A stretch of 14,330 nucleotides of DNA from Alphaproteobacteria bacterium (GCA_030746295.1 JASLMY010000121.1:1-14330); one strand, 5' to 3'. Shown: positions 1 through 8,748, counted from the first letter of the stretch. Numbers and translations are program-made. Notes: generated from the letters alone by a model not told the origin.

Positions 1-14
1 CGTGATTGCCTCAT
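1..14 (-). CDS. Possible 5' end of an unidentified gene running off the left edge
   Basis: On the minus strand an ATG at 14-12 is preceded by a strong Shine-Dalgarno match (AGAGGAGA, about 27-20) with a 5-base spacer. Only four codons (M-R-Q-S) are inside the window, so no product can be named. It would lie about 100 bases downstream of, and in the same direction as, the penicillin acylase gene. The case rests only on the ribosome-binding site; it could be chance. Confidence 0.35.
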
Positions 15-116
15 ATCCGTCTCCTCTATGACGGACTCTCCTATCAGATGAGGGAACTTTCGGGGCTCAGGTCACGGCGTTTACTACCAAGTTGGTGCCA
101 GCGATTTTGACACACC
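15..116. other. Gap between the left-edge start and the acylase stop
   Basis: No convincing gene, terminator or promoter is seen here beyond the Shine-Dalgarno at its left end. An 11-base perfect palindrome, ACCAAGTTGGT, lies at about 87-97. It is too short and too tightly closed to act as a terminator hairpin; an operator role would be a guess. Confidence 0.3.
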
Positions 117-2411
117 CTATTTCGCCCTTAGCAGCAGGCGGTGCTCGGTGGCGGCTTCGACGGCTTCGCGGGAGTAGGGCATTGGCACGTAGTCCTCGCG
201 GGCCCAGAGGGGGAAGTGGTCGCGGTAGTGGGGGGAGGTCGGGTCGCCGGACTGGCCCGGCGCGTTGATGGTCCGGCAGGCGTCCCAGTTGCCGACGTCG
301 GCCAGCATGCGCCAGGAGACGCCGAGGCTGACGCGGAAGTCGTCCGGCCGGTAGGCGTTGTTGTTGATGGTCATGCCGTTGCCGCCCTTGGGCGCGGGGC
401 CGACGTCGAGGCGCTGGCCGGCCGACGCGTCGACGAGCGGCGACAGGGGGTGCTCGAAATAGCCGTGGTGCAGGCGTCCCCAGGCCCAGGCCTCGGGTGT
501 GTGCCCGAGGCGGTCGGCGGTCTCGTCCCAGGCGCGCAGCAATGTCTCGGTCAAGAGGGCGGCGCGGCCACCGGCTAGTCGGGGGTCGTCCGCCTCCACG
601 AGATCGAGGGCGAGCTCGGTGTCGGGCACGGCGGCGAAGGCTTGCAAGCCCTCGGGCGAGACGGCCGCCAACGTGGCGGGAAGCAGATGGCGGACGAACC
701 AGATCTCGAAGAGGGCGGCGGCGCCCGAGTCGGCTTCGAGGCGCTGGTCCCAGGCGGCGAGCAGGGCCAGCGCCTCGCGGAGCCGCGGGTCGTCGGCGTC
801 GAGGCCCGCCAGCAGGGCCGTCAGGCGTTCCGCCGGCAGGGAGAAGAAACTCGTCTGCAGGGCGGCCATGTCGTCGAGCGAATGCGTCGGCTTTGCCTCT
901 AGGCCGCGGGCGATCAGGCGGTAGCGGGCCGGGTCCGGCCACTCGAAGCCGACCCGGTGGCGGCGCCAGTCGAAGTCGTCGGGCAGGTTGAACTGGTTGG
1001 CGCTGGCGACCCAGCCGGCAGCGGGGTTGAAGCTTCGGGGCTTTTCCTCCGGCGGCAGAAACCCGTACCATTCGAAACGGCCGTCGCCCGGCACCGGCAT
1101 CAGGCCGTCCCAGTTCGGCCGCCGGGGCACCATGCCGGCCGTGGCCCAGCCGATGTTGCCGTCGACGTCGGCGACGATGTGGTTGGTCGACGGCGCGCCC
1201 CAGCCTTGCAACGCCTCTAGGTAGTCCTCCCAGTTCCGCGCCTGCAGGAAGCTCAGGCTGGCGAGGTAGGCGGCGGTGCCGGGCTCGCGCCAGACGGTGC
1301 GCAGCGCATAGGCCCGACCCGTCTCGGGGTCGGCGTGCAGCACTGGCCCGTGCCGGGTGAAGGCGAGCTCGACCTCCTCGTCGGCCCGTCCTCGGACCGG
1401 CACCGTTTCGATGACGGTCTCCATTGCCTCCCAGCCGCCCTCGTAGCGGTAGCGGCTCGGGTCGTCCGGATGGAGCTCGTAGACGTAGAGGTCCTCCTGG
1501 TCCACCGGCCAGATGGTGAGGCCGAAGGCGAGGCGCTCGTTGTGGCCGAGGGAGACGCCGGGCACCGCCGGCTCGCCGGCGCCGATCACGTCCAGCCCCG
1601 GGGCCGAGAGATGGACCATGTAGCGGAGCGCGGGCAGGCCGTGCAAGCGGTGCGGGTCGGTGGCGAAGAGGGCGCGGCCGGTCTCGGACCGCTCCGGTGC
1701 CACAGCCCAGGCGTTGCTGCCGGCGAGTTCCGGCGGCGGCGGTTGCAGCGGCGAGGCCAGCCTGTCGGGGCCGAAGGCCGGCGGCTCGGTGCCGAGGAGG
1801 TAGGCTTGCATCACCTCCGCCGGGATCTCCTCGGGCGCGAGGCCATAGGGCGGGCGGATCTCCCATTCCGGCTGTAGACGTTTTCTCAGTTGGTCGGCCT
1901 CGCTGCCGTATTTGGCGAGGACAGCCGAGCGGCGCACCTCCTGATCCAAATTGTGGACCCGGGCGTGGCTGCGGATGCGGACCACGTCCTCGGCCCGCCA
2001 GCGGGCGGGCGCAGTACCCATCAGCTTGAACTCCGGCGGCAGCCGCTCCGGCGCTTCGGCGAGGCCGTCGACATAGGCGTTGATGCCGGCGACGAAGGCC
2101 TCGGTCCACGCCTCCGCCTCGGCGCCGTAGGCGGCCCACTCAGGCGTCATGTCGCCGCGGTAGAGGAAGCGCCGGGCGGCTCGGTCCTGGTCCAAATAGG
2201 CGGGGCCGAAGTCGCCGGCCAAGAGTCCGAGGCCGCGCTTGCGCCACAGGTCGATCTGCCAGAGCCGGTCGCGGGCCGCGTTCCAGCCCTGGGCGAAGAA
2301 GCAGTCGCGCGTGCTCTGGGCGTAGATGTGCGCCAAGCCCCAGCGGTCGATCAGGATCTCGACGGGCGCCTCCAAACCGGTAAGCTCGACGGTCTCGGCT
2401 CCAGCGGTCAT
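117..2411 (-). CDS. Penicillin acylase family protein (Ntn-hydrolase amidase)
   Basis: Predicted N-terminal-nucleophile amidohydrolase that removes an acyl group from an amide substrate; the family includes penicillin G, cephalosporin and acyl-homoserine-lactone acylases. The protein is 764 residues, normal for an alpha-spacer-beta precursor. The alpha part carries the typical DRLWQIDLWRKRG stretch. The autocleavage site is AG|SNAW, giving Ser232 as the beta-chain nucleophile. Counting from that serine, His254 falls at beta position 23 (in DPHRLHGLP), as in cephalosporin and homoserine-lactone acylases. Asn472 (in ASANQFN) falls at exactly beta 241, the oxyanion-hole asparagine of E. coli penicillin acylase. 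The ADVDGNIGWA block and a C-terminal APGQSGDPTSPHY block are also present. No signal peptide is visible at the chosen ATG, so it is probably cytoplasmic, unlike many secreted relatives. The start was chosen for the GAGGGAAAGG ribosome-binding site just upstream; an in-frame ATG about 110 bases upstream is less likely. Family is certain; substrate is unknown. Confidence 0.93.
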   Translation of the reverse strand: MTAGAETVELTGLEAPVEILIDRWGLAHIYAQSTRDCFFAQGWNAARDRLWQIDLWRKRGLGLLAGDFGPAYLDQDRAARRFLYRGDMTPEWAAYGAEAEAWTEAFVAGINAYVDGLAEAPERLPPEFKLMGTAPARWRAEDVVRIRSHARVHNLDQEVRRSAVLAKYGSEADQLRKRLQPEWEIRPPYGLAPEEIPAEVMQAYLLGTEPPAFGPDRLASPLQPPPPELAGSNAWAVAPERSETGRALFATDPHRLHGLPALRYMVHLSAPGLDVIGAGEPAVPGVSLGHNERLAFGLTIWPVDQEDLYVYELHPDDPSRYRYEGGWEAMETVIETVPVRGRADEEVELAFTRHGPVLHADPETGRAYALRTVWREPGTAAYLASLSFLQARNWEDYLEALQGWGAPSTNHIVADVDGNIGWATAGMVPRRPNWDGLMPVPGDGRFEWYGFLPPEEKPRSFNPAAGWVASANQFNLPDDFDWRRHRVGFEWPDPARYRLIARGLEAKPTHSLDDMAALQTSFFSLPAERLTALLAGLDADDPRLREALALLAAWDQRLEADSGAAALFEIWFVRHLLPATLAAVSPEGLQAFAAVPDTELALDLVEADDPRLAGGRAALLTETLLRAWDETADRLGHTPEAWAWGRLHHGYFEHPLSPLVDASAGQRLDVGPAPKGGNGMTINNNAYRPDDFRVSLGVSWRMLADVGNWDACRTINAPGQSGDPTSPHYRDHFPLWAREDYVPMPYSREAVEAATEHRLLLRAK

Positions 2412-2463
2412 CGCCTTTCCCTCGGCTGGCCCATCAGGGCGATCCTCGTTGCTCTCGCCGTCG

Positions 2464-2492
2464 ATTGTCGGGCTCGGTCCGAGACGGCGCAA
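2464..2492 (-). promoter_or_regulatory. Putative sigma70-type promoter for the acylase gene, with a palindrome in the spacer
   Basis: Read on the minus strand, a -35-like TTGCGC (2492-2487) and a -10-like GACAAT (2469-2464) are separated by 17 bases. Transcription would start near 2457, about 45 bases before the ATG. A perfect 5-1-5 inverted repeat, CTCGGTCCGAG at 2473-2483, is centred exactly in the spacer and could be an operator. The match to consensus is moderate, and no regulator gene is seen nearby. Confidence 0.35.
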
Positions 2493-2606
2493 GCCTGCGG
2501 TCCGGGCGTTCAGGTGGCACGGCATCGTGATCGTGGATGACGGCGTGCCTTTCCAGTGGGGCGGCGCAATCGTTATCGTCGGGATCGCCGAAGGTTGGGG
2601 GCGAAC

Positions 2607-3812
2607 ATGGATGCGAAGCCTCAGCAGACGACTTCTGCCCTGTCGGTCGGATTGCGTCTCGCCGCGGGCCTCGCCGCGGCGCTCGTCGTCGCCGGCCTTA
2701 TCCTCTATCTGCTGGCGCTCTGGCAGGACAGCTCGGTCGCGAGGCTGGCGCCCGCACTGATCGTCGGCGTCACTGCCGCCATGCTGGCCGTGCCATTGCT
2801 GATCTGGGTGCTCTATCTCTTGAGCCGCTGGGCCACGGCCCGCCATGCCCGGCGTCTGGGCGTCACCACCGCGCCCGGCATCTCCGCTTACGAGCAGCAC
2901 CTGTCGCTTTCTTCGACGCCCGAGGCCGCCTTCGGCCTCGCCGAGGCGGTGCTTCGTGCGCTGCCACAAGGGAGCCGCATCATGAGTGCCGATGCGGTTG
3001 CCGGCGAGATCATCGCGAGCACGGATCGGAGCGAGAGGAGCTACGGCGAGACCGTCAGTGTCGCCATCAAGAAGACACCGGCAGGGCGGAGTGCCATCGA
3101 CATAGGGAGCCAGCCCGCGACCTTTCAGCTCTTCGACTGGGGCGTGAACGCGGAGAACGTTGCCTGGGTCGTGGCCGAGCTCAGGGCTCGGGACGGAATC
3201 GTCGCCGGTCCAGCATTGGATGTAGGTGAAGATGCGGCGAGCGACGGGACCGAGCTGGCAACGCGGGACTGGCTGGCGCTCGCCTATCTGTTGCTCGTCG
3301 CCGCCTACACCGGCTTTCTGATCTTGGCATTGGAACTCTGGCCCGAGCTCTTTCTGGCCTGGTCCGCCCTTCTGGAGCCCGTGACGCTGTCGCCGGAACG
3401 GCTCTTCGGCGATGCCTGCGCGGCCGAGGCCGGCGCCAAGGGCCATCTGGTGATCCAACAGCTCAATCTCCTGATTACGCCGACGCTCGTTGCCTACACG
3501 GCTTACAACTGGATCGAGTTCGCGCGGGGGCGGGAGCGTATGGGCGGGCTCAACTGGCTCTTCAGCTTGGGCTCGCTGGTGGCCCTGCCAGGCCTCGTCA
3601 CCGTCGGCTGCTGGGCCGGCTGGGGCGACGATCTGGGCCCCAAATACCACGGCCTCATCGCCCTGATGCACGGCTACAGCGCCGGTGCGATCCTCTATGC
3701 CGTGATGCTGGTGAGCTTGACGAACGGGGTCTCCTATCTGCCGGCGGCCTTGCTGGCCCGGCTCTCGGCCAGGCGCCGGCCCAAGGAGGGCCGCGTCCGC
3801 GGCCCGCGGTAG
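2607..3812 (+). CDS. Polytopic membrane protein of unknown function
   Basis: A 401-residue protein I cannot assign. By eye it has two strongly hydrophobic segments near residues 13-39 and 48-73. A soluble stretch of about 115 residues (about 88-205) follows, then about four further hydrophobic segments (about 223-248, 280-303, 315-337, 354-378). The C-terminus is basic (SARRRPKEGRVRGPR). The soluble part looks like a small alpha/beta module, ending in FDWGVNAENVAWVVAEL. That ending loosely recalls proteins of the DUF1499 type, but this is only a visual impression. The ATG at 2607 is chosen because the 17 codons an upstream in-frame ATG would add are arginine-rich and non-membrane-like; the ribosome-binding site (GGGGGCG) is weak. 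It is divergent from the acylase and 32 bases upstream of the symporter, so it may share a transcript with that gene. Confidence 0.8.
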   Translation: MDAKPQQTTSALSVGLRLAAGLAAALVVAGLILYLLALWQDSSVARLAPALIVGVTAAMLAVPLLIWVLYLLSRWATARHARRLGVTTAPGISAYEQHLSLSSTPEAAFGLAEAVLRALPQGSRIMSADAVAGEIIASTDRSERSYGETVSVAIKKTPAGRSAIDIGSQPATFQLFDWGVNAENVAWVVAELRARDGIVAGPALDVGEDAASDGTELATRDWLALAYLLLVAAYTGFLILALELWPELFLAWSALLEPVTLSPERLFGDACAAEAGAKGHLVIQQLNLLITPTLVAYTAYNWIEFARGRERMGGLNWLFSLGSLVALPGLVTVGCWAGWGDDLGPKYHGLIALMHGYSAGAILYAVMLVSLTNGVSYLPAALLARLSARRRPKEGRVRGPR

Positions 3813-3844
3813 CGGAACGCAAAGGCCTGCGGCTACCATGGGCC

Positions 3845-5311
3845 ATGTCTGGTGCCACCGAAGGGGATGAAAAAGGCTTCCCGCGCCACCGCCTGATCGG
3901 CTTGATCGCGGGCCCGCTCGCCGCCGTCGCCCTGTTGGCGAGCCCGGCCCCCGACGGGTTGTCGGAGGCGGGCTGGCGGATCGCTGCTGTCGGCGTCTGG
4001 ATGGCGCTTTGGTGGATGACCGAGGCACTGCCGCTCGCCGTTACCGCGACGCTGCCGCTGATCCTGTTCCCGGCGTTGGGCGTGCGTGGCATCGAGACGA
4101 CGACGCCTGCCTACGCCCACCCGCTGGTCTTCCTTTTCTTGGGCGGCTTTCTGCTGGCCCGCGCCATGCACGTCTGGGGCTTGGACCGGCGCCTGGCACT
4201 GACCGTGCTACGCTTCGCCGGCTCCAGCCCGCGCAACGTCATTGCCGGCCTGATGGCGGTCACCGGTTTCCTCTCCATGTGGGTCTCCAACACGGCGACG
4301 GCGATGGTGATGCTGCCGATCGGCCAGTCGATCGTCGCTACCTACGCGGCCGACGACGCCACCGACAACAAGGTGGCACCCGCGCTGCTGCTGGCCATTG
4401 CTTATGCCGCGACGATCGGCGGCATGGGCACCATCATCGGGACGCCGCCCAACGCCCTCTTCGCCGCCTTCATGGCCGAGGCCTACGGCATCGAGATCAG
4501 CTTCGTCCGCTGGATGCTGATCGGCGTGCCGCTGGTGCTGGTGCTGTTGCCGCTGACCTGGTTACTGTTGACCCACGTCAGCTTTCGGGTCTCGGGCGAA
4601 AGCTCGTTCGAGACCCGAGATACGATCCGCGAGGCACTGGCCGCCCTGCCACGGGTCTCGACGGCCGAGCGCCTGTTGGGCACCGTCATGGTGCTGGTGG
4701 CGCTCGCCTGGATCTTCCGCCCGCTGCTCGCCTCGGCCCTGCCCTGGCTCAAGCTCTCCGATGCCGGCATCGCCATGACGGGGGCGCTGCTGCTGTTCTT
4801 GCTGCCGGTCGACCTCGCCCGTGGCCGCTTCCTGCTCTCCTGGCAAGAGGCGGCGGCGATCCGCTGGGACGTGCTGATCCTCTTCGGTGGCGGCCTGGCG
4901 CTCGCCTCGGGCATCGGCGACTCCGACCTCGCCAGCTGGATCGGCGCCCGCCTCACCGGCCTTCAAGTGCTGCCGATCTTCCTGCTGCTCCTGGTCGTCG
5001 GCCTGCTGATCGTCTTCCTGGGCGAGTTGGCCTCCAACACGGCGATGGCGGCCGTCTTCCTGCCGGTGGCCGGCGCCACCGCCATCGCCATGGGCGCGCC
5101 GGCGATCGAGCTGACCCTGCCGATCGCCCTTTTCGCCACGCTCGGCTTCATGCTGCCGGTAGCGACCCCGCCCAATGCCGTCATCTTCGGCAGCGGCGCC
5201 GTCGAGATCGGCCACATGCTCCGCGCTGGCATCATCCTCGACCTCGTCGGCATCGTCGTCGTCGCCCTCGCCATCCTGACCCTCGGCGCCTGGGTCTTCG
5301 GCCCGGGTTAG
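3845..5311 (+). CDS. SLC13/DASS family sodium-coupled anion symporter
   Basis: Predicted inner-membrane secondary transporter of the divalent anion:sodium symporter family, whose members take up C4-dicarboxylates, citrate or sulfate. The 488-residue protein is hydrophobic throughout and has the expected internal duplication. Each half carries an SNT motif (Ser148-Asn149-Thr150 in WVSNTATAMVMLP; Ser397-Asn398-Thr399 in ELASNTAMAAVFLP). Each SNT is followed by a TPPNA motif (200-204 and 441-445), and these elements form the sodium and substrate sites. Length and motif spacing are typical and nothing appears missing. The substrate cannot be read from sequence; dicarboxylate is the commonest for this type. 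The start at 3845 has a weak ribosome-binding site; another ATG seven bases upstream is out of frame. It follows the unknown membrane protein by 32 bases. Its stop lies 25 bases from the convergent GMC gene's stop, with no clear terminator between them. Confidence 0.92.
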   Translation: MSGATEGDEKGFPRHRLIGLIAGPLAAVALLASPAPDGLSEAGWRIAAVGVWMALWWMTEALPLAVTATLPLILFPALGVRGIETTTPAYAHPLVFLFLGGFLLARAMHVWGLDRRLALTVLRFAGSSPRNVIAGLMAVTGFLSMWVSNTATAMVMLPIGQSIVATYAADDATDNKVAPALLLAIAYAATIGGMGTIIGTPPNALFAAFMAEAYGIEISFVRWMLIGVPLVLVLLPLTWLLLTHVSFRVSGESSFETRDTIREALAALPRVSTAERLLGTVMVLVALAWIFRPLLASALPWLKLSDAGIAMTGALLLFLLPVDLARGRFLLSWQEAAAIRWDVLILFGGGLALASGIGDSDLASWIGARLTGLQVLPIFLLLLVVGLLIVFLGELASNTAMAAVFLPVAGATAIAMGAPAIELTLPIALFATLGFMLPVATPPNAVIFGSGAVEIGHMLRAGIILDLVGIVVVALAILTLGAWVFGPG

Positions 5312-5336
5312 AGGGGAAGCGCCCTGGTCACCGAAC

Positions 5337-6926
5337 CTATTCCAGCATCATCTGGGCCGCCTTCTCGGCGATCATGATGACGGGGGCGTTGATGTTGCCG
5401 GACGGCATGGTGGGCATGATCGAGGCGTCGACGACGTGGAGGCCGTCGAGGCCCCGGACCTTGAGACGGCCGTCGACGACCGCCATGGGGTCGTCGTCGG
5501 TGCCCATCTTGCAGGTGCCCATGACGTGGTAGGTGGTGGCGCCGGTCTGCCGGGCGTAATCCAGCAGCTCGGCATCGGTTTGGCGCTCGGTTCCGGGGTT
5601 CATCTCGAAGGCCCGGTACTTGGCGAGCGCGTCCGCCTCGCCCAAGTCGCGCGCGATTCGCATGCCGGCGACGAGGGTGTCGCAGTCGATCTGCTGGTCG
5701 AGGAAGTTGGGGCGGATCTTGGGCGCGGCGAAGGGGTCGGCGGCGCCGATGTGGATCGAGCCCTGGCTCTCCGGGCGGCACTGGTAGACACCGATGGTCA
5801 TGCCCGGCTCGTCCTCCAAGAGGCGCGTGCTGACGTCGCCGAAGCTGCCATGGACGAAGAAGAACTGGCAGTCGGGCGTCTCCAGCTCGGGCCGCGAGCG
5901 AACGAAGCCGTGGCCGACGCCGGCGGTGAAGGTGAGCACACCACGCCGCGTCAGGGCGTATTTCATCAGCTCGCGGGCAAAGCGCAGGCCGCGAGTGTCC
6001 TCGTTCAGCGTGATCCGCTGCTTGACCCGCCAGTTGAGCCGGGCGGCGTAGTGGTCGCGGTAGTTCTCGCCGACGCCCGCCAGCGCGTGCTTGACCTCGA
6101 TGCCGTGCTCGCCCAACACCTCCGGCCGGCCGATGCCCGACAACTCCAGGATCTGGGGTGACTGCACGGCACCTGCCGAGACGACGACCGCGCCGCCGGC
6201 GCGCGCCTCGCGGTCTTGGCCGTTGACGTCGTAGTTGACGCCAATAGCCCGCTTGCCCTCCAGCAGTAGCTTCTTGACCTGAGCGTTGGTGACGACTTCC
6301 AGGTTGGAGCGGCGCCGGACCGGGTCGAGATAGGCGCGGGCCGTGCTCTCGCGGCGGCCGTCGCGCTGCGTCACCTGGTAGTAGCCGAAGCCGTCTTGGC
6401 GGGCGCCGTTGTAGTCGGGGTTCCGCTCGTAGCCGAGCTCGACGCCGGCCTCGACGAAGGCGTCGATCATCTCGTGATGCTCGTACATATCGACGACGTT
6501 CAAGGGGCCGTCGGCCCCCCGGATCTCATCGCCGCCGCGCTCGAAGCTCTCGGCCTTCTTGAAGTAGGGCAACACGTCGGCATAGGACCAGCCGCGATTT
6601 CCCAGTTGCGCCCAGACGTCGTAGTCGCGGGCCTGGCCGCGGACGTAGAGCATGCCGTTGATCGAGCTGGAGCCGCCCAGCACCTTGCCGCGCGGGATCG
6701 GGATCTTGCGGCCGCCGACGTTGTCGTCGGGCTCGGTCTCGAAGAGCCAGTTGAACTTCTGGTGGTTCAAGAGCTTCTGGAAGCCGACCGGGACGTGGAT
6801 CCAGATGCTGCTGTCCTTGCCGCCGGCCTCCAGCAGCAGGACTTTGTTGCGTGCATCCTCGCTCAGCCGGTTGGCCATGACGCAACCGGCCGAGCCGGCA
6901 CCGATGACGATGTAGTCGTAACTCAC
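5337..6926 (-). CDS. GMC family FAD-dependent oxidoreductase (choline dehydrogenase-like)
   Basis: Predicted flavoprotein that oxidises an alcohol to an aldehyde or ketone. The 529-residue protein begins [13 protein letters not shown], an FAD-binding Rossmann motif at residues 9-14, followed by the FAD-ribose acid in LLLEAGG. The two GMC signatures are clear: [18 protein letters not shown], and [15 protein letters not shown]. The catalytic pair is His467 ([12 protein letters not shown]) and Asn513 ([11 protein letters not shown]), the His/Asn arrangement of choline oxidase and dehydrogenase-like members. A GTG start at 6926 is used because it sits just before the Rossmann strand and has GGAG and GGGGAGG upstream; no nearby ATG fits. 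It lies 23 bases downstream of the BVMO gene in the same direction, so the two are probably co-transcribed. BetA itself is not claimed: there is no betaine-aldehyde dehydrogenase or BetI nearby, and this family covers many alcohols. Confidence 0.92.
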   Translation of the reverse strand: MSYDYIVIGAGSAGCVMANRLSEDARNKVLLLEAGGKDSSIWIHVPVGFQKLLNHQKFNWLFETEPDDNVGGRKIPIPRGKVLGGSSSINGMLYVRGQARDYDVWAQLGNRGWSYADVLPYFKKAESFERGGDEIRGADGPLNVVDMYEHHEMIDAFVEAGVELGYERNPDYNGARQDGFGYYQVTQRDGRRESTARAYLDPVRRRSNLEVVTNAQVKKLLLEGKRAIGVNYDVNGQDREARAGGAVVVSAGAVQSPQILELSGIGRPEVLGEHGIEVKHALAGVGENYRDHYAARLNWRVKQRITLNEDTRGLRFARELMKYALTRRGVLTFTAGVGHGFVRSRPELETPDCQFFFVHGSFGDVSTRLLEDEPGMTIGVYQCRPESQGSIHIGAADPFAAPKIRPNFLDQQIDCDTLVAGMRIARDLGEADALAKYRAFEMNPGTERQTDAELLDYARQTGATTYHVMGTCKMGTDDDPMAVVDGRLKVRGLDGLHVVDASIMPTMPSGNINAPVIMIAEKAAQMMLE

Positions 6927-6949
6927 GATCTCCAAGCCTCCCCAGGCCG

Positions 6950-8611
6950 CTATTCGGCCGCGTCCGCCCTTGCCGATGCCGGGCTCCGCTCGAAGCCCTC
7001 GTAGCCGTTCGCCGCGACGGCGTCGCATTTCTCGACGTAGAGCGGGAAGCCGCCGATATAGGGCATGAAGACGCGCGGCTTGCCGGGGATGTTGGCGCCG
7101 ATGTACCAGGTGTCGTCCTGCGAGCGCAGGTTGTCCGTGGCCACCTCGGCGGCGTGCGCGACCCAAGCGTCCTCCGCCGCCTGGCTCGCCTCGATCCGCG
7201 CCAGGCCGTGCTCGCGCAAGGAGCCCAGGCAATCGGCGATCCAGTCGACGTGCTGCTCGATCGAGGGCAGCATGTTGGTGAAGACCGAGGGGCTGCCGGG
7301 GCCGGTGATGGTGAAGAGGTTGGGAAAGCCCGCCATCGCCAGGCCGAGATAGGTGCGGGGCCCGTCGCGCCATTTCTCTCGCAGGCTTTGGCCGCCGACA
7401 CCGCGGATCTCGATCTTCAACAAGGCCCCGGTCATGGCGTCGAAGCCGGTGGCATAGACGATGGCGTCGACCTTCCAGACCTTGCCGTCGACCTTGATGC
7501 CGTCGGGCGCGATCGCCTCGATCGGGCTCGTTCGCACGTCGACCAGGGTGACGTTCGGGCGGTTGAAGGTCTTCCAGTAGTCGGTGTCGACGCAAAGCCG
7601 CTTGGCGCCGATGATGTTGTGGGGGCACAGCAGCTCTGCGACCTCCGGGTCGTCGACCGTCTCGCGGATCTTGGAGCGGACGAACTCGGCCGCCATCTCG
7701 TTGGCCTTGCGGTCGTAGAGCAGGTCGGCGAAGGCGCCCATGTAGGAGACGCCGCCATAGGCCCAGCGGGCCTCGAACTCACGGGCCCGCTCCTCCACCG
7801 TCGCCTCTACGGCCGAGGCCTCGTTGAAGGTGAAGTCGAGGCCCGGGAAGGTCCGCTTGGCCCGTGCCCGCATGCCGGCGTAGTCGGCCTTCACGGCCTC
7901 TTGGTAGTGCGGCGTCAGGGGCGCGTTGCGGGCCGGCACCATGTAGTTGGGCGTCCGTTGGAAGACGGTGAGCTCAGCCGCCTCCTGGGCGATCAGCGGG
8001 ATCGCCTGGATGGCGGACGAGCCGGTGCCGATGACACCGACGCGCAAGCCGGTGAAGTCGACGCCCTCGTGCGGCCAGTGGCCGGTGTGATAGCTGGCGC
8101 CCCGAAAGCTGTCGATGCCCTCGAACTTCGGCGTGTTGACCGAGGAGAGGCAGCCCGTCGCCATCACGCAGTAGGTGGCACGGAGGCGGTCGCCGGCCTC
8201 GGTCTCCAAAACCCAGTGCCCCGCCGCCTCGTCGAAAACCGCGGAACTCACGGGCGTGTCGAGCTGGATGTCGCGGTGCAAGTCGAAGCGGTCGGCGACG
8301 TGCTCGGCATAGCGCAGGATTTCGGGCTGGGTGGCGTATTTCTCCGACCACTCCCACTCCTGCTGCAGCGCGTCGGAGAACTGGTAGGAATACTGCATGC
8401 TCTCCACGTCGCAGCGCGCGCCCGGATAGCGGTTCCAATACCAGGTGCCGCCGACACCGTCGGCGGCGTCGACGACGCGAACCGTGAATCCCATGCCGCG
8501 CAGCCGGTGCAGCATATACATGCCGCCAAATCCGGCGCCGACGATGACGACGTCGAAATCGACGGCGGGTCCCGCGCCGGTCTCTTCCGGCTCTGACTGT
8601 GCAACCGACAT
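6950..8611 (-). CDS. Baeyer-Villiger-type flavin monooxygenase
   Basis: Predicted NADPH- and FAD-dependent class B monooxygenase that inserts oxygen beside a ketone carbonyl to give an ester or lactone. The 553-residue protein has an N-terminal FAD motif GAGFGG (25-30) and [15 protein letters not shown] (54-68). It has the full Baeyer-Villiger fingerprint FxGxxxHxxxW as [11 protein letters not shown] (169-179). A second, NADPH-binding Rossmann motif GTGSSA lies at 195-200. Arg338 in [11 protein letters not shown] corresponds by context to the essential active-site arginine of phenylacetone monooxygenase. The C-terminal [14 protein letters not shown] and [15 protein letters not shown] blocks are family-typical. 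The complete fingerprint argues against an N-hydroxylase or a simple flavin-containing monooxygenase, though neither is excluded. It is the first gene of a two-gene operon with the GMC oxidoreductase, which could supply its ketone from an alcohol. The open frame continues upstream antisense to the TPR gene; the ATG at 8611 fits the family N-terminus. Confidence 0.93.
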   Translation of the reverse strand: MSVAQSEPEETGAGPAVDFDVVIVGAGFGGMYMLHRLRGMGFTVRVVDAADGVGGTWYWNRYPGARCDVESMQYSYQFSDALQQEWEWSEKYATQPEILRYAEHVADRFDLHRDIQLDTPVSSAVFDEAAGHWVLETEAGDRLRATYCVMATGCLSSVNTPKFEGIDSFRGASYHTGHWPHEGVDFTGLRVGVIGTGSSAIQAIPLIAQEAAELTVFQRTPNYMVPARNAPLTPHYQEAVKADYAGMRARAKRTFPGLDFTFNEASAVEATVEERAREFEARWAYGGVSYMGAFADLLYDRKANEMAAEFVRSKIRETVDDPEVAELLCPHNIIGAKRLCVDTDYWKTFNRPNVTLVDVRTSPIEAIAPDGIKVDGKVWKVDAIVYATGFDAMTGALLKIEIRGVGGQSLREKWRDGPRTYLGLAMAGFPNLFTITGPGSPSVFTNMLPSIEQHVDWIADCLGSLREHGLARIEASQAAEDAWVAHAAEVATDNLRSQDDTWYIGANIPGKPRVFMPYIGGFPLYVEKCDAVAANGYEGFERSPASARADAAE

Positions 8612-8654
8612 CTCACCCTTTCCACGCGTAAGCTGTTGTCCGTCTCTGGGCGCG

Positions 8655-8682
8655 ACCTTAGCCGAGGCGGCCCGGAACGCAA
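8655..8682 (-). promoter_or_regulatory. Putative sigma70-type promoter of the BVMO-GMC operon
   Basis: On the minus strand TTGCGT (8682-8677) and TAAGGT (8660-8655) are separated by 16 bases. This resembles alphaproteobacterial housekeeping promoters. It would place the transcript start near 8648, about 36 bases upstream of the BVMO ATG. The form is like the candidate promoter of the acylase gene. Confidence 0.4.
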
Positions 8683-8720
8683 AGGCGGGGGGCGGGGCGG
8701 TCGCGCGGCGCGGTTGGCGA

Positions 8721-8748
8721 TTGACTTCCGGGCGCGGCGCGATAGCTT
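8721..8748 (+). promoter_or_regulatory. Putative promoter for the TPR-glycosyltransferase gene
   Basis: A good -35 element TTGACT (8721-8726) is followed after 16 bases by TAGCTT (8743-8748), a poor -10. A transcript would start near 8755, about 50 bases before the GTG at 8804. It lies in the 192-base gap between the divergent BVMO and glycosyltransferase genes, close beside the opposing promoter. Confidence 0.28.

Noticed and set aside
67..2139. 690-codon minus-strand open frame over the acylase
   Set aside because: It is a frame shadow: arginine, proline and glycine-rich, with all acylase motifs in the neighbouring frame.
2412..4028. Very long minus-strand open frame extending the acylase upstream
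   Set aside because: The extension is antisense to the membrane-protein gene, lacks family sequence and has low-complexity arginine, glycine and proline-rich composition. The acylase start at 2411 has a good ribosome-binding site.
5285..5336. Possible bidirectional terminator between the convergent symporter and GMC genes
   Set aside because: Only a short CTGGG/CCCGG stem inside the end of the symporter gene is visible, with no T-run on either strand.
4009..5532. 507-codon plus-strand open frame over the symporter
   Set aside because: It is a frame shadow of the SLC13 gene, rich in Arg, Pro and His with no family motifs. The SNT and TPPNA motifs lie in the other frame.
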